DNA from: Tuctoria greenei
Lineage: Eukaryota > Streptophyta > Magnoliopsida > Poales > Poaceae
Reading direction: 5' to 3'
Assembly: GCA_036927565.1 (NCBI GenBank)
Contig: JAYESD010000008.1
Location: 117,083,498 to 117,147,497 of the forward strand
DNA length: 64,000 nt
A model generated the notes under the pieces. That model saw only the letters and a list, made by a program, of their open reading frames with translations, made no database searches and had not been told where the DNA came from. Positions 10,495 to 23,176 of the stretch are shown one piece after another (within the stretch, counting starts at the first letter, position 1; each line of letters starts with the position of its first letter). The position numbers and the translations under genes are program-made.

Positions 10495-12148
10495 TGAAAG
10501 TTGCCTAGAGCGGGGTGAATAAGCTAAACGACCTGAAATGACTTAATAAAACGAGATTAGTACTCAGGGGGCGGACTAGTCTGGTCCAGGGGCAGACTAG
10601 TACGGTCCTCCTACAGGGAAAGCCTAAAAAGGTGCTTCTAACAAGTTTAGTTGTATTTTCGTGATGCGAAGTATGTTAGGATGACTTAGTGAACCTTAAT
10701 AAGTTATGAAGTAAGTGTGAGAGTAAGGATCACGATGAAACAATAGTGATGATCCAAAACAATAAAGCTAACCGTAGAAGCAATGTGCGATAAGTGAAAG
10801 TAAAGAACACAAGGGACACAAGGATTTTATCCCGAGGTTCGATCCCACAAAGGAATCTACGTCCCCATTGAGGAGTCCACGAAGGACCGGGTTCAACAAA
10901 CCTTCCCTCACCAAGTTTACAGCATGGGCCTAACTTGGTTCTCCACTATCACAAAGGGTGAATACAAGATTCATTGGGGCTTCTCACTATCTGAGGCTCC
11001 TACCACAATTACAATCTCAAATCACAATGATTAACTCAAGCCACAGATCACAAAGATTCAAAAAGTGCAAGAGATCAAACCGAGAGCCAAAGAGTGGTGT
11101 TCTTCCTCTTCTTCATCTCACCAAACCCTATTCCACACAAGAATTAGTTTTAGAGGGAATGTAGGCAAGAAGGAGGCTTTTGGAGGATCAAGGTTGTTGT
11201 GGCGGCGCTAGGGTTTCAACTTGCTCAAGGATTAGTTCAAATGAACCCAGGGGTCCTCTATTTATAGAGGTTCCCAACCTATACTGCTGACTTCAGCAGA
11301 TGGGCGGACTAGTCCGGCCTACAGCCCCGACTAGTCCGGGCTAGGGGACCACTGACGTCCCTGACAACTGTCACACTGCGCGACAATCGTCACACTACCC
11401 GCCAAACTTCAAATTCAAACAATCACTTCAAAATGGACTAGTCCGGTCACAACCGGACTAGTCCGATCTCACACAGAACCTTTTGTTCCGTGTGAAAATG
11501 GACTAGTCTGAAGACCACGGACTAGTCCGGCCCCCTGGGCAGACTAGTCCGATCTACCCAGACTTAGCCGCTGAAGCACCGACTTCTCTTAAACTCAGAC
11601 TAGACCGGCCCCCAGGGCGGACTAGTCCGATCTCGGTCAGGACCTCTTGGTCCGGACCAAAACGGACAAGTCCGTGGTTTTGGGACTTAGTCCCCAAAAC
11701 CCACTCCACGACTACCCGAACTAGTCCGTCCCACTACGGACTAGTTCGAACTCAGTCAGACCCTTCTGGTCCGACTGAAAACGGACTTGGCCGACCAGGA
11801 GCGGACTAGTCCGACCACGTGCACGAACTAGTCCGGCCACTCCTGCCAGACTGCTTCCAACTCTCTTCTCTTAATAGGTTTGATCTCTAAACCGCTTTGA
11901 GCTCCCAACTTGATCTCAATGCACTTTACATAAACATCCTCACACATATTTGGATAGTCTAAGCTTGACACACTAGAAACCCTAGTTTCACGTTTTCGAG
12001 TCGACATCGCCGTTTTCATCCTTTTCCTTTTTGAGGGATTGTGCTTCCACTTGAGTCCACACCTGTGCTTAAGATCACTGAGCTCATTAGCTACTTAATT
12101 GTCATCATCAATCATCCAAAACCCACGGGGATCCTAGATGCACTTTCA
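10495..12148 (-). repeat. 5' LTR of the minus-strand SIRE element
   Basis: On the minus strand the LTR begins TGAAAGTGCATCTAGGATCC at 12148 and ends GGCAACTTTCA at 10495, giving 1654 bp with TG...CA ends and short inverted repeats. TGAAAGTGCATCTAGG is a start I recognise from grass SIRE LTRs. The TATA box (TATAAATA) is at 11259-11266. The U3 holds a dense palindrome array (11304-11836). A further pair of palindromes lies in U5 at 10570-10607. The element internal region follows directly after the primer site. Confidence 0.9.
11304..11836. repeat. CGGACTAGTCCG palindrome array in SIRE U3
   Basis: About eighteen full or one-to-two-base-off copies of CGGACTAGTCCG occur in 530 bp, with irregular spacing of roughly 20-60 bp. 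Variants have the core AAG or TTG, for example CGGACAAGTCCG. Short hairpins lie between the copies. The array ends 38 bp before the TATA box, which places it in the promoter of the LTR. Confidence 0.85.
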
Positions 12149-12270
12149 GATTGTTGTTTGCTTACTGACCATATTCATCAAGAATATTTGCTAAAACTAT
12201 GACCTTATGACCAACATTATTCCTCCACTGAAATCCACTTCGAAATTCTTACCTACATTCTCCGTTTGAT

Positions 12271-13112
12271 CGAACAAGTCCGGCCCAATACCGGACTAGT
12301 CCAGTGTTCCTGTCATCTTGTGAATTTTGACCATAGTTTGATGATTAAGTGTTTGTTGATCATGTCCTTCAATTATATCCTCTACAATCATGTCCTAGTC
12401 ATCATGCTAAAGTCAAATCTTCAATTTTACTTGTTTATCTTACTTGAACTCTCTATTTCAACCGGACTAGTCTGTGCTTCATATCGGACAAGTCCGGTGT
12501 TCAGACTAGTCTGACATTGGTTCGCCCCAAATGACAAGTTCGGGGTATACCGGACTAGTACAGTGTTTCCGTGACTTAACCGTTGGATTCACCCCGAGTC
12601 TCTCTTCCTCTTACTCACTCCAAACTCGACTCTTTCTCTCATCACTCAAGCTCTCAAGGCTATTTTTCGCTCTCTCTCCCCCAAAAACTTTGATTCTTTC
12701 GAAGAGAAGGCTTGGAAGCACTTTGAGAAGTCCACCCCGGACTTCTTCGCAGTCGTGATCTATCCTACTCCAAGCATCGATCACCGATTGGTAAACCCTA
12801 GCTCTAACCCTAAGTTTAAACTTTTCTAGGGTTTAGGTCAAATATTTCTTGAGCTAGGACTTCCTTATCACTCAACATACTCTACATTATCATTTCCTTG
12901 CACATTAGTCTTAGTCCCCAAAGATTTTGATGATTTTCCATTAGTTAGGGTTCATTCTGATGAATACCGGACTAGTTCGGGGCTTCATGCAGACAAGTCC
13001 GTTACACCATGAACAAGTCCAGTTGTTGACAACATTAGCCTTACAATGTTGATTTCATTAAGCATTTCGATTAATCCTCGTTATTTATTCTCATTCACTA
13101 CAATCATGTCAG
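12271..13112 (+). promoter_or_regulatory. Possible internal promoter of SIRE downstream ORF (plus copy)
   Basis: This has the same order as the minus-strand copy. Array A (12271-12560) carries CGGACAAGTCCGG, CGGACTAGTC and variants. A GACTTAACC element is at about 12573-12581 and a CT-rich leader at about 12598-12700. A splice-donor-like GATTG|GTAAACC has its GT at 12791. Array B (12968-13022) sits inside the implied intron. A pyrimidine-rich run with AG at about 13112 is the candidate acceptor, so the ATG at 13106 may fall within the intron in this copy. Function is inferred from the shared layout. Confidence 0.4.
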
Positions 13113-14340
13113 GCATCATTTCGGGCTCGGACGAGAGCATGTTCAACGAGCCGGAGCTCGAGGCGGCACGCCTTGCCTCAAGACGTCAATTAAAGATCGA
13201 GCAACAAGGAAGGACGAATTTTCCGCATGACAAGGATGCCACAACCTATGGTTTAGCCCCTCGATGGAAAGTTCTAGCCAGGAAACCTAGTGACAAAGGC
13301 AAGCAAGTGGTCACTCAAACATCCAATGCTAGAAAAAGCAAGGAAAAGGGAAAAGGTCCTGCGAGGTCCTCAAGCCCGATTGGGCCACTCGAAATGGCTG
13401 CCCCAATCCATGATTGTAACCGTCGTCCCAGTGATGACGCTTTCACTGAGAAAGGAGCAACGAAGCCAGGAAGCTGAGGGAGGTTTATGTATACAGTCAC
13501 AATAAGATGGTAGCGGATACACAAATTTGGAGCGATATTCATTGTGATTATTACCAAACCGTGTACCTCCACATGAAAACTCTGGTGGCTAATAAATCAC
13601 GGATTGATTGGGAGTACATATGGGGGCAGAGGGAATGAGGCATTCCATCAAGTGATTGCTGCAATTGACATACACAACTTTGAAATACCTTCTAGTTTTC
13701 AGATAGACTGGAACAATGAAGTCATAGCCCAATTCTATGCCACGTGCTATTTCTCTAAGCCTGAAGCCGATGAGATCACATGGATGACTTATGGAAAGAA
13801 GTACTCAGTTGGTTATGAGGACTGTGCTGAGATGCTTGAATTGGGTTGGTCTCTGAACCACAGGCTCAAAGGTCACAATGTCAAGGCGCTAGACAAGGAT
13901 GAGCTGGACTTTCTCTATCACATGGCCTATCCTTTCAAGGCTCCCTCCACCAACTCTCTGAAGCCCTTCTTTGCTGTTTTGAACTGGGTGCTAAGGAAGA
14001 CTATTGCACTCAAAGATGGTGATGCAGAAGCATTCATAGCTTCCCATGAAACCCGATGCAGATCATAAGTGGAAATGAAGAACGCGATGGGTTTGATTAT
14101 ATATACAATGATATATTCAATATTTCTCACATTCCAAACCGGTCCTATGGATATGCCCCCTACATTATGTTCATGATTGAGAAAATCACAGGATTGGATT
14201 TTATCAAGGATGTCCCTCACACAAAGCTCAGACCTCATGCTCCTATAGCACCTTCCCCATTGTCCTCCTGTACAAGACTGCGGTTTACTCGTGCCACTCA
14301 AGTGGGTGCCTCCTTTACCATAGTCCGCTCGTCCTCATGA
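13106..14340 (+). pseudogene. SIRE downstream (post-pol) ORF, plus-strand copy
   Basis: Homologous to the ORF at 3236-4012 and extends further. The first segment (13106-13477) is charged and Lys-rich (SKEKGKGPARSSSPIGPLE; the minus copy has KPIGPLEVHTPERNPNR). A second stretch encodes IWSDIHCDYYQTVYLHMK. After a frameshift, 13604-14068 encodes SFQIDWNNEVIAQFYATCYF, then ITWMTYGKKYSVGYEDCAEM, and PFKAPSTNSLKPFFAVLNWV. After another frame change, 14056-14340 encodes FDYIYNDIFNISHIPNRSYG, then YAPYIMFMIEKIT. I recognise these as the family called putative plant transposon protein in grass elements; its function is unknown. At least two frameshifts break it. Confidence 0.65.
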
Positions 14341-14471
14341 AGCTCTAACGACGATATTTTGAAGATACTATGTGCCATATTCACTCCTTGTCGCAAAGTG
14401 GAGGTGAAGCAAAATAATGAGAAAGAGGCAAGGAAGAAGCACTCTCGATACATGAAGGAGAATGTGACTGC

Positions 14472-17400
14472 TATGAGGACCAAAGTCCAGAAAAACCAGG
14501 AATCACATTGAGTGGTGTCATGCGATGCGACATCCAATGGCGCAACACAGAAAAGAACAAAAAACTCATACATAAGTGAGCAAGTTACATTATTCTCAGA
14601 GTTTTATACAAAAGTGCTTACATCAGTGGAAGTCTTCATATAACTCTCTCGAACCTACACTACAACAGTAGCGGTCGTATCTAGCCCGCGGAAACTCCAC
14701 TCTAGCATCATAGAAGAAAGTAGCGACATCGAGGGCTTCCATTGGCTACATACCCCGAAGAGGGCAAAGCCTAGAAACCCTTCATGGCTATATACTTGCA
14801 AAACTCGTATAAATGCAAGTGTGAGCACAAGGCTCATCAAGACTTAATCATCTCACCTAAGAACATAAAATTCTACATGTTGAGAACGTAAGGCTTGAAT
14901 TTAAACTGCAGTAAGTAAAGATTCACTATTAGTAGATCCTTGTTTCAATTACATAATAGCATGTGTCGTCATTGGGCATGGCAACATCATGAAATCCACA
15001 ATCAAACTACAAACACTTCATCCACGATGTTGTAGGGCCCAAGGTTACATGGGCCTTAGCAAGTTAATTGCTTAGAATCATAACTTTAGTTTTCCTATCA
15101 GCTACCTCAACCATCCAGCAGGTTCCACCCAGATCCAGTTGTTACTACGTCAGGACGCAGTGTAGAAGTATGTTCCATTTGGAGACAGAGGGTGATTCAA
15201 ATCATGAAACACCCGACTTGCACATCACATACACCCGCCCGTAAGAGACTTATAGTCCTCCTCCATGGCGCCACAAGTGACAACCTTTCACAAGACACCC
15301 AAATGTTGAAGCGGTGCCATCGTCCCAGAACCATGCTCAACATACGGGATTGCTACAATGGTCAGAACTATCCGTTGTTAGCTACGAGCCTAAGGAAGTT
15401 GGAATCACCTCAACACCCAGGTTACAGCAGTTTCCTCGTAACATATATCCATTATGCATCCGGTACAAATTCAAACTTGTCCAGCAGGGCCGCATATGAA
15501 ACGAGCCTTAATCGACATGGACAAGAACTATACCCATAGGATCACGTTATTAAGCATCCTAACCTTCCTGTTTGGTCTCTATATTCCCAATTGATCCCAC
15601 TTATAACTGTTCCTGAGTAGAATCCGTCTACTAGAGCCATCCTACTTAATCCACTTTCGATATTAAGCATCATATGAACAGTAATGTAAAGTTCGATACT
15701 AGCCATACTCCAAGGATCCCTGGATCATACATCTCTAGACTTAATGCACAATTACCATTATACAAATTACAAAAGAAAAACATATTTACAACTTAAATGC
15801 AAACCAGGGCTTGCCTTAGGTTGCAACTTGTGTAAATATCAACAAGTCAGTGCTTGATAATTTGACTGAAGCTTCTTGTTGCTTTTCTTCTCTCCTAGTC
15901 ATTACGATTGCTTGGGTAAATCTAGTGCTTGTGTGCTGCTTGTGCAAATCTTGCTTGCAGTGGGGTCCATGCTATTCCTTCTCCTCCTAGTTGTGCTCCT
16001 TGTCGATCATCCTCGTCCTGAGTCTTACTAGTACGAATATGCATTGCAAAATTTAGCTTAACTACTTAATAATTGAAGTTGTTTAGAAATGAAAAGGAAG
16101 TTCATAAACCAATGAGAAATATAAAAGGAGGTTCATGTTGAGTTCTTCAAGAATACTAAGAGCACTCATTTCACTTCACTTGGATATGAAGGAAATCATC
16201 CATATGTTTCTAATATGCATAAGGATGAGGAATTGGATTGCTAATGCTTCATTAGCCAAATGGTTAAGATGAAGGAACACTTTTACATTTATGGGTTGGA
16301 AATTTCAGATACAAAACCCTGATGTTGCTAAAGAGAATTGGTAAGAATTATGGTCACTATATCAAAGCGACAACTAGAATGCAATCTCAGTTGTGGTGCA
16401 ATCATGCAATTAGTCATCCTCAGGCATTAGATCTGAATCCTACGGTTATTACACTTTTTTATTTAACACCGTCCAAGGTTATAAGAGAGGAACACCAAGG
16501 TGGAAGGGGTTAGGAAAAATATCAACAACCGTAAGATTTATATCTAATGTTCGAGGATGGCTGATTGCATGATTGTACCATAACTTAGACTGTATTCTAG
16601 TCGTTTCCCTATATCAAGGGAGCAAATTGTTTATAAGACTTTAAGTAACATGATTAACCCAATTTCCAATGTTTTGGTTCAACTATGGTGAGGATGAATT
16701 TACTGGATATGGTCAACATTCTGAGGAAACTTTCTGCCAATTTTTAGGATTTATAGATTTCTGGTTAATTATCTACAACTTAATTAATATATCGTACTTA
16801 GTACTTAATTGTTCTAGATATTTAAGAATAACTTGGCTGAAACTTTTACTATGTATTATAGGGATGATAAAGAGATAATTAGAATATTTTGAGAATTTTA
16901 TCATGTTTGGACTATGCATAAGAATTATTCCAAGAAGTAAACTTCACAGAATTTCCAGAACATTTAGAGGACTGATCATGTCAAAGAACCGGTTCAATGC
17001 AAAGTGAAGGTCACAAGGAGTCCATAGAATTTTGTTTCACGTTTTTAGTATTTTTCTACAAATTACTATGCTTTTTACAAGGTGTTCACATTTTCTGGAT
17101 TTTTATTTTACTGGAAATCCACAATGTGGCTAACAGTGAGGTCCACCCGACAGGTTCTTCTTCAACCTCTGGACAGGGGCTCGGGGCAGCAGCTCTGTAA
17201 TAATCTTTGAGCTCGTTTTCACTCGTTTCTCCACCAAATCGAACGAGGTTTCTTCCAGCAGAACCGAGGCGACAAGGAGAGCACTAATATGGACGATTTG
17301 CATGACAAAATGGCCGGATTATGGATGTCAACGGTGGGCAGAAAGGTTTTTGATTGGCGGTTACAAGATTTGATATTCCCGAGTGCACAATAGCTCATGC

Positions 17401-18794
17401 TACGATTGGTTTTCACCGGAAGGATCGCTAGAACATGTAGTATCTATGGTTTAAACGGAATGTTACACAAAGGAACATGCAAGGAGAATTTGCTTGATGA
17501 TTGACCACGGTTTGAACCACGAGGAAGGAAAAACGGATTTTTGCTGAACCGAAACCCTGATATGATCAAACAGAAGCATGGGGATGAGGAAGAGGTTGAT
17601 GCGGACCTTAGAGTGCCGATGGATGAACTGGAAAGGCTCCATAGGCGTGCGGCGACGATGGTCCACTATGGCGGTGCAGTTTTGAGCAGAGAAGAGTAAC
17701 ACTGCTGTGGCAGCCGCAGGAGAAGGAATGGACGCCTGGCTGTGCGTCGAGGAGGTCGAGGGAAACACGGCGCATCCTCCTGCAGCATCAGCCGGGCGAG
17801 GAGCAGCAGGAAATTCGCGGGTCGACGCAGCAGAAACTTGTCGAGCAACATGGCGACAGGAACGGCAAGCAAGCAGCCAGCAGGGTGTGACTAGAAGCAG
17901 AGGAGCAAGAAGGTTGCCTCGGCCGCGATGGAGATGAGCAAAACTGCTGGATAGGGCCGTGTGAGCTTGGCGGCAACCATGGCGCAGGTGGGAAACGAGC
18001 ATAACAGAAGCCATGAGCATGTTAATGATACAGTCAAGCCACGATGGGGGAGAACATGCTCTTGTGTTGGTCCATTTATGTGCAGAGATAAGGGCAAAGG
18101 GAGAGAGAGAGGCAATGTTGTGCGGCCCTCACCGCGGCGTAGCGCATGCTCTGCGCTCGTGGCGCTCAGGAAGAGAAAGAAGAAAACTTATCCAATGTTG
18201 CTAGCTGACGTGTAGGACCCACCAGACAGGTGGACCTGGAGTTTGAACATAATCCCTGCTAATTTCCGATGAAGAAAAAAAAAACCAAATGACCTCTAAA
18301 AATAATAGAAGTTTGCAGGATGCCATAAAATATGACGAGTGTATTAGTGAAATCAAATTTGGATTTCGATTAAGTTGATTTTTGAAATAAAAAATTTGAA
18401 TTTGAACAAAACCTCCACTTAAATACTTCAATTACCAGTACACCTTGCAAGGGCACTTAAGTTCAATAACCTTTTTGGTTCCTCAAAATTTGCATTTGCC
18501 TTAGTTTAATTTTGCATTTAATTACAAATGTGATTTCAATTTATATTTACCATTTTAATTTACTTTGAATATTCTTTTTATACTTAAGCAACATGTGTAG
18601 TGCTCAATTAATATCTTAATTTGAATTCAAATAGTTCAAACTGATTTAAATGTTTACGGTATTTGAAAGTTCCTATTTCGGAGATCATTCATTATTAAGC
18701 CTAATTCAATCGAGTTTGACTTTCTAATTTCACTTAAAAAAATTCAAGTTCACCTTTTGCATTCCTTATCCTCTTCCAAAAATGGGCTTTTACA
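14472..18794 (-). repeat. Left (3') LTR of LARD-like element 1
   Basis: About 4.3 kb. The left edge is placed by alignment with 29437. The right edge ends in CA (TTTTACA, 18788-18794), followed by a purine tract on the minus strand (AAAGGGAAA) that corresponds to the tract of element 2. The stretch around 15400-15530 matches 30330-30430. A GC-rich block at about 17465-18290 has no counterpart in element 2. I see no gene in it; ORFs there show no family motif. Confidence 0.55.
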
Positions 18795-21700
18795 GCGATT
18801 TCCCTTTAAAGAAATCTCATCTTGAGATTCTAGAGAAAAGAATAAAGTTAAGTGAGCTCTTGGTGATATGACAATAACTATCTGAAGTACTTGGATGGAA
18901 GAAACTCTTCATCTTCCTATGACAGTTCCTTAACAGTGTGATTAATCCGTAACAGCCTACTGCACCACATCATCTGATTCCTTATGATACGAGTCTTATT
19001 CCGAGTGATCCGAACTCAACTAATTGATGTAGGCAAGATTGGACTGTAGAGTCTATGACTTTTTTTGGCGACTCTTTGGCGGTTCTTTGAAGTTTTCCTC
19101 TTTACTCTTAAATTACGTATCTTTTTTTTTTGATAAGGAAGACACATTCAACTCCACAGTCTTTAACTTCAGTAATTAGAGTTCTCTTCTAAAGACGTCA
19201 CTGTCCAAATTTTGATTCCAGTATCCAATCTTTTCTCTGATCTCCAGGATCACAATGATGTCTTAACATAGAAGATGTAGTTGTTCTTGCGGTTACCTTT
19301 ACTTTGGTTGCATCCTTAAAGACTTAACTTAGTATCTTTCCGGACTAAGAATCGTGGTGTATTGAGATCCAAACAAGGAATGATCAACTTGCAAGGAATT
19401 GCGATCTCAATAAGTGAGTCAAAGGATGAAACGCTTTGTACTGACATAAGAGAATTAAATGTTCCGTTTCTTTTATGTATCCACATAGAAAGACACTCAA
19501 TAAATGGTGACTACAAGGTTGTTGGACAAACCATGTCACCATGCATTATAAGTCAAAGAATTCCATCAGTTTGGCAATCAAGCGATCATCTCGTGAGTAG
19601 AGAGAATGCAAGGTTCTCACGAGGTTGATGAGTCATAAGGAAACTCCTCACAACTAGAGTCAGTTAGTTTCCAACAATCAAGGTGACTGAGTCTCAGCAC
19701 GTCAAGGATAACGACTCAATTGTGATTTAATTACAAGAGCTTTAAGTAATAGGTTTCCCTGTAGTAACCAAGATAATGAACTAAGCAAATGGCGTTATGG
19801 CGATAAAGGGGTTCACAACTAAAGAATAACTGATATTTCTTAAGTAATTGAACGAGGATCCATATTCTTGCTCAAATGCATGCACACACTTGAGCCAAAA
19901 TTGGTAAGATAGTTCAATTACGCTAAGAAATATCTTCAGGTTCACAAGGCTCAAATAACTTGGTCATGAAAGGTGCTGAACAAGGGATGCTACTTTCATA
20001 TCTCAACCAGCTCGATGATTTCAAGGAAGAGTGTTAGCAAGAAATGGTAAGATTCACCTCAAAGTAACAGAGTGTACACGATGGAACATGGTGATTGAAC
20101 CTATTATTGATGGGAAGTTTCCTGAAGCCTACTAACCACAACTTATATATAGTGTTGTAATTTTGAAGCAAAGCGTCAGGTCCCCTATATTGTAGAATTC
20201 TTAACCTACTATGTCTACCTTCTAGTAGGTGAGGGTAGTTTGCCTTTCGGAGTAGCAAAGAGAGTAACCTTCGAAGAGCAAATTTCCAACATTCACTTCA
20301 ATAGGTTGCAACAGGTGGTTGACAAGAGACTGTGTTTGATCAACGAACATGTTAGATGACCTACCTGATTGAAGAATCTCAAGGATATACTACACTCAAA
20401 GTTGGCCAAACAATCAGTTGAAGACTAGTTCATGAAAATGCAATCCTTCTCAAAAGCTCGCTCACACTCTTAACTGGTTTCTCCCAACATCTCGTTTGAA
20501 TGAACATAATCACTATACAGTCAACATCAATCCTTGTAGCTGACCTTCTTTTTCCATAGACTTGAACAGTGTCAGAATGCATACTCTTTATCCATGACCC
20601 CTTGTTACAAAAGATGAAGCATTAGAGCTTTTCAGCGTGAAAAATCAACTAACTGCCTTAAATCAATGGTATAGTATCACTAAGCATTGGGGTTCAAAGC
20701 CACTAGAGTTGTCCTTGGTGAAGGTTCTTCATTTCTGATTCTCCGTGGCCAGTGAGTCAGTATTGTATTCATTCATTCTCACTTGCAGATCAACTTCCAA
20801 CTTATTGGTTCGTTGTTGATAGAAACTAGGCATGATACCTTGGTGGATGTATGTAACACCTTGGTTACTAGGGTGCACTCCTGCCCCCTTAAGTGTCAGT
20901 CTCGTAACTTCCATCACCTTCCATTGATTACTTACATGTGCGGTGATCAACACTACATTCAAAAGTTACTTACTTTTGAAGTCGACGATAGCTCTATAGA
21001 CCAGTGGTACATCCGTAGCCGGTATCTTATCATCCAAGTGAGGTGAAGGCCTGAATTCCATGATAGTTGTTGAGCGCTTAAATCATGTCCAGCTCAAAGT
21101 TCTCCATCTGATCATGAGGTTCATCTTACTTTCTTCTCTTTCCTTGCTCCTATACACCGCATACTCTGTATAACCAACATCTCAGAGCAGCGATGATAGC
21201 ATGTATGTGAAGCCCGAATGGTTCACCGTTGTCGAGCAATTCCCTCTATCCATCATCTGTAGGAAGGGAAGATCCATCTTTCGACATAGACTTGAATCGA
21301 GTCAAATGTACATTTCCCATGGTAAGGAGTGTGGCATTTATCGAGTAATATAGTCATCCAAGACATAGTTGCAATATTGTTCTCTCATTCCCTTTTAGCT
21401 GTTCAATATCTTTTCCAGCTAGACCATGTTGCACTCATACTCGAATTTGACCAAGCAAATGGCATTTTCATGTCATGATATAATTATAAAAAATTTAGCT
21501 AACTCTCAGACCTTTCCAATAATTATGCATATGCCTCCATTGCATCAAGAGTGTGAGAGTTATGATAGTTTAAAGTTGACTGTTTTCTGTGACCATTTTG
21601 ACAGAGCCGCCCCTAAAATTGGGGTTTTTGGCCACAATTTAAACAGTCAATAATATTCCAAATAAGCACAAACTTTAAAATAAAACATTTAACAACATCA

Positions 21701-21894
21701 CATTAGCTTCCAAGAAATTCATACCTCAAACCTTACAAATTTCCATACATGTGCATACTTGATAAATTCCAAACAGTGCTCACGATGTTCAGATTTCTGG
21801 ACAGTCAGGTCAGTTTCGACAATAACTGGAATAACACCCTGTTATAGCCACTTTTAGCCACAGCGTTGAATAGAAACTTGACGAGTACTTCTCA

Positions 21895-21936
<42 letters not shown>

Positions 21937-23176
21937 TATGTTACTTTTGTAAACTTAGGAGATATGGCTGTTCAAAGTTCAGGTATTTTCTGGCTGATTC
22001 TCGCAGCAGCTTCACCTATGTACCATTTTGAATTAAAAATTTGAAACCTTTCTGAGATGAATCTGAGACAAATTTGAATTACAAAGCGGTAGAAAAGTTT
22101 CTTCCCTTTCTATCGCTGTATCACAATAGTATAGGGGATATTTCTATAAGGCAATATGGCAAAATTACAGAGGCTGGTCCAATATGCTTCAGAACTTTAG
22201 CAGTTTTTGTTATGGTGCATTCCCATCTTATTACAGTAGTTTTCTGGTCTGGAGGTCAAAAGAAAATTTGTAGGTGACCCCTCAACCTTCCCATAAATTT
22301 TTTGCACACCAGCATTGAAGGAATATATTAAGAGATATGCACTGTACAATTTCAGCAACTTGCTGCCAAAATAGACAGTGAAGTGTGAGTGTGTTAGATT
22401 ATGTATTTCATTACTTCTCCAGGTTTAATTGTGGAAGTTTGTCATAAGAGTTAACCAAAAACTTGTATATTAGGGTTACATCCTTGACACGGACTTAAAT
22501 TGACAACGTGTTTGATATAACCCAAATGACATGTCGGTACTACGTTCCTCAAAAAATAGAAATCCCAACCGGATTACCTCCGGCATATATGTCTTATAGG
22601 TGGCACTAATAATTGAGCACTCGCAAATGTTTCTACTCGCAATACGTTCACTTAGTTAGTGTACCTGCATAAGACACACAATTTACAGAACACTCATTAT
22701 GGTGTTGTAGGGCACGACCAGCACGGGCGATCATTTCAAGCAGTCATAATAATATAACAGTTCCAATCTAACACCCTGTATCATTCCATACAATCCGTCC
22801 TCGAGAAGAACACGTATTGAGAAACATGGTCGTGTTTCAAGAGCACACAACAGGGGACCCGAGTAACATGAACGGGTCATCATGGTTGGGAATTTTATCA
22901 AGCCAATAGATACCATCTACTGTCCCTACCTCACAGAGGCACGCCGATGGTGAGCGATGTGTACATTTCAGTGAACATGAATTGTCTAAGAGTTGCATAC
23001 TTTTGCGTTTCTGACCACACGATGGGGCCTCCACACTATTTGCCTGAAGCACGCTAAGGGACCAGCGTTTGCATATGCTCTCAGAACCATGAAGAGGTTA
23101 AGAGACTCATATTAACTTCCATGCCAAGCCACAGGGGAACAATCACCATACTACCTCTCGTACGAGGGAGCTTACC
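18795..23176 (-). repeat. Non-coding internal region of LARD-like element 1
   Basis: AT-rich, 4.4 kb, with stops in every frame and no gag, protease, RT or integrase motif. It is collinear with 39670-44681 of element 2. It holds a dinucleotide microsatellite at 21898-21933. The SIRE LTR interrupts it at its right end. Confidence 0.55.
21898..21933. repeat. (AT)18 microsatellite
   Basis: An uninterrupted AT dinucleotide run of about 36 bp, starting ATATAT after CTCAAAC and ending before GCCTATG. The homologous position of element 2 (about 43215) has only a short TATAT stretch, so the expansion is specific to this copy. Confidence 0.95.

Larger units (their letters stand above)
3233..12148 (-). 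mobile_element. SIRE/Maximus-type Ty1/copia element, minus strand
   Basis: Minus-strand order is LTR (10495-12148), primer site, gag with zinc knuckle and coiled coil, protease, integrase, RT, RNase H, a linker with palindrome arrays, and a downstream ORF. This is the copia domain order. The coiled-coil gag extension and the extra ORF after pol are typical of the SIRE/Maximus lineage. The gypsy element interrupts the downstream ORF at 3233, so the 3' LTR is outside the window. The copy lies in the pol-to-ORF linker of an older plus-strand copy of the same family (12149 onward). Several stops and frameshifts make it non-autonomous. Confidence 0.85.
12149..14471 (+). mobile_element. 3' part of an older plus-strand SIRE element
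   Basis: It begins inside the post-pol linker (TTGCTTACTGACCATATTCAT, matching the minus-strand copy at about 4780) and continues through arrays, leader and the downstream ORF. The minus-strand SIRE copy interrupts it on the left at 12148/12149 and LARD-like element 1 on the right at about 14472. Its pol should lie beyond the minus-strand copy, outside the window. It is the oldest recognisable layer here. Confidence 0.7.
14472..23176 (-). mobile_element. LARD-like non-coding LTR element 1
   Basis: This is homologous along its length to the element at 29437-47259. The left LTR (14472-18794) starts TATGAGGACC against TGTGAAGACC in element 2. The internal region (18795-23176) follows, without coding capacity. 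It shares many blocks with element 2, for example the segment near 21600-21640 with 42910-42950 and the segment near 22590-22680 with 43870-43950. A SIRE LTR truncates the right end at 23177, so the primer site and second LTR are not seen. Orientation is taken from element 2. Its divergence from element 2 is clearly greater than that between the two LTRs of element 2. Confidence 0.65.

Noticed and set aside
17463..18020. 185-codon minus-strand ORF in LARD 1
   Set aside because: GC-rich but without a family motif, not conserved in LARD 2, and overlapped by several ORFs in other frames.
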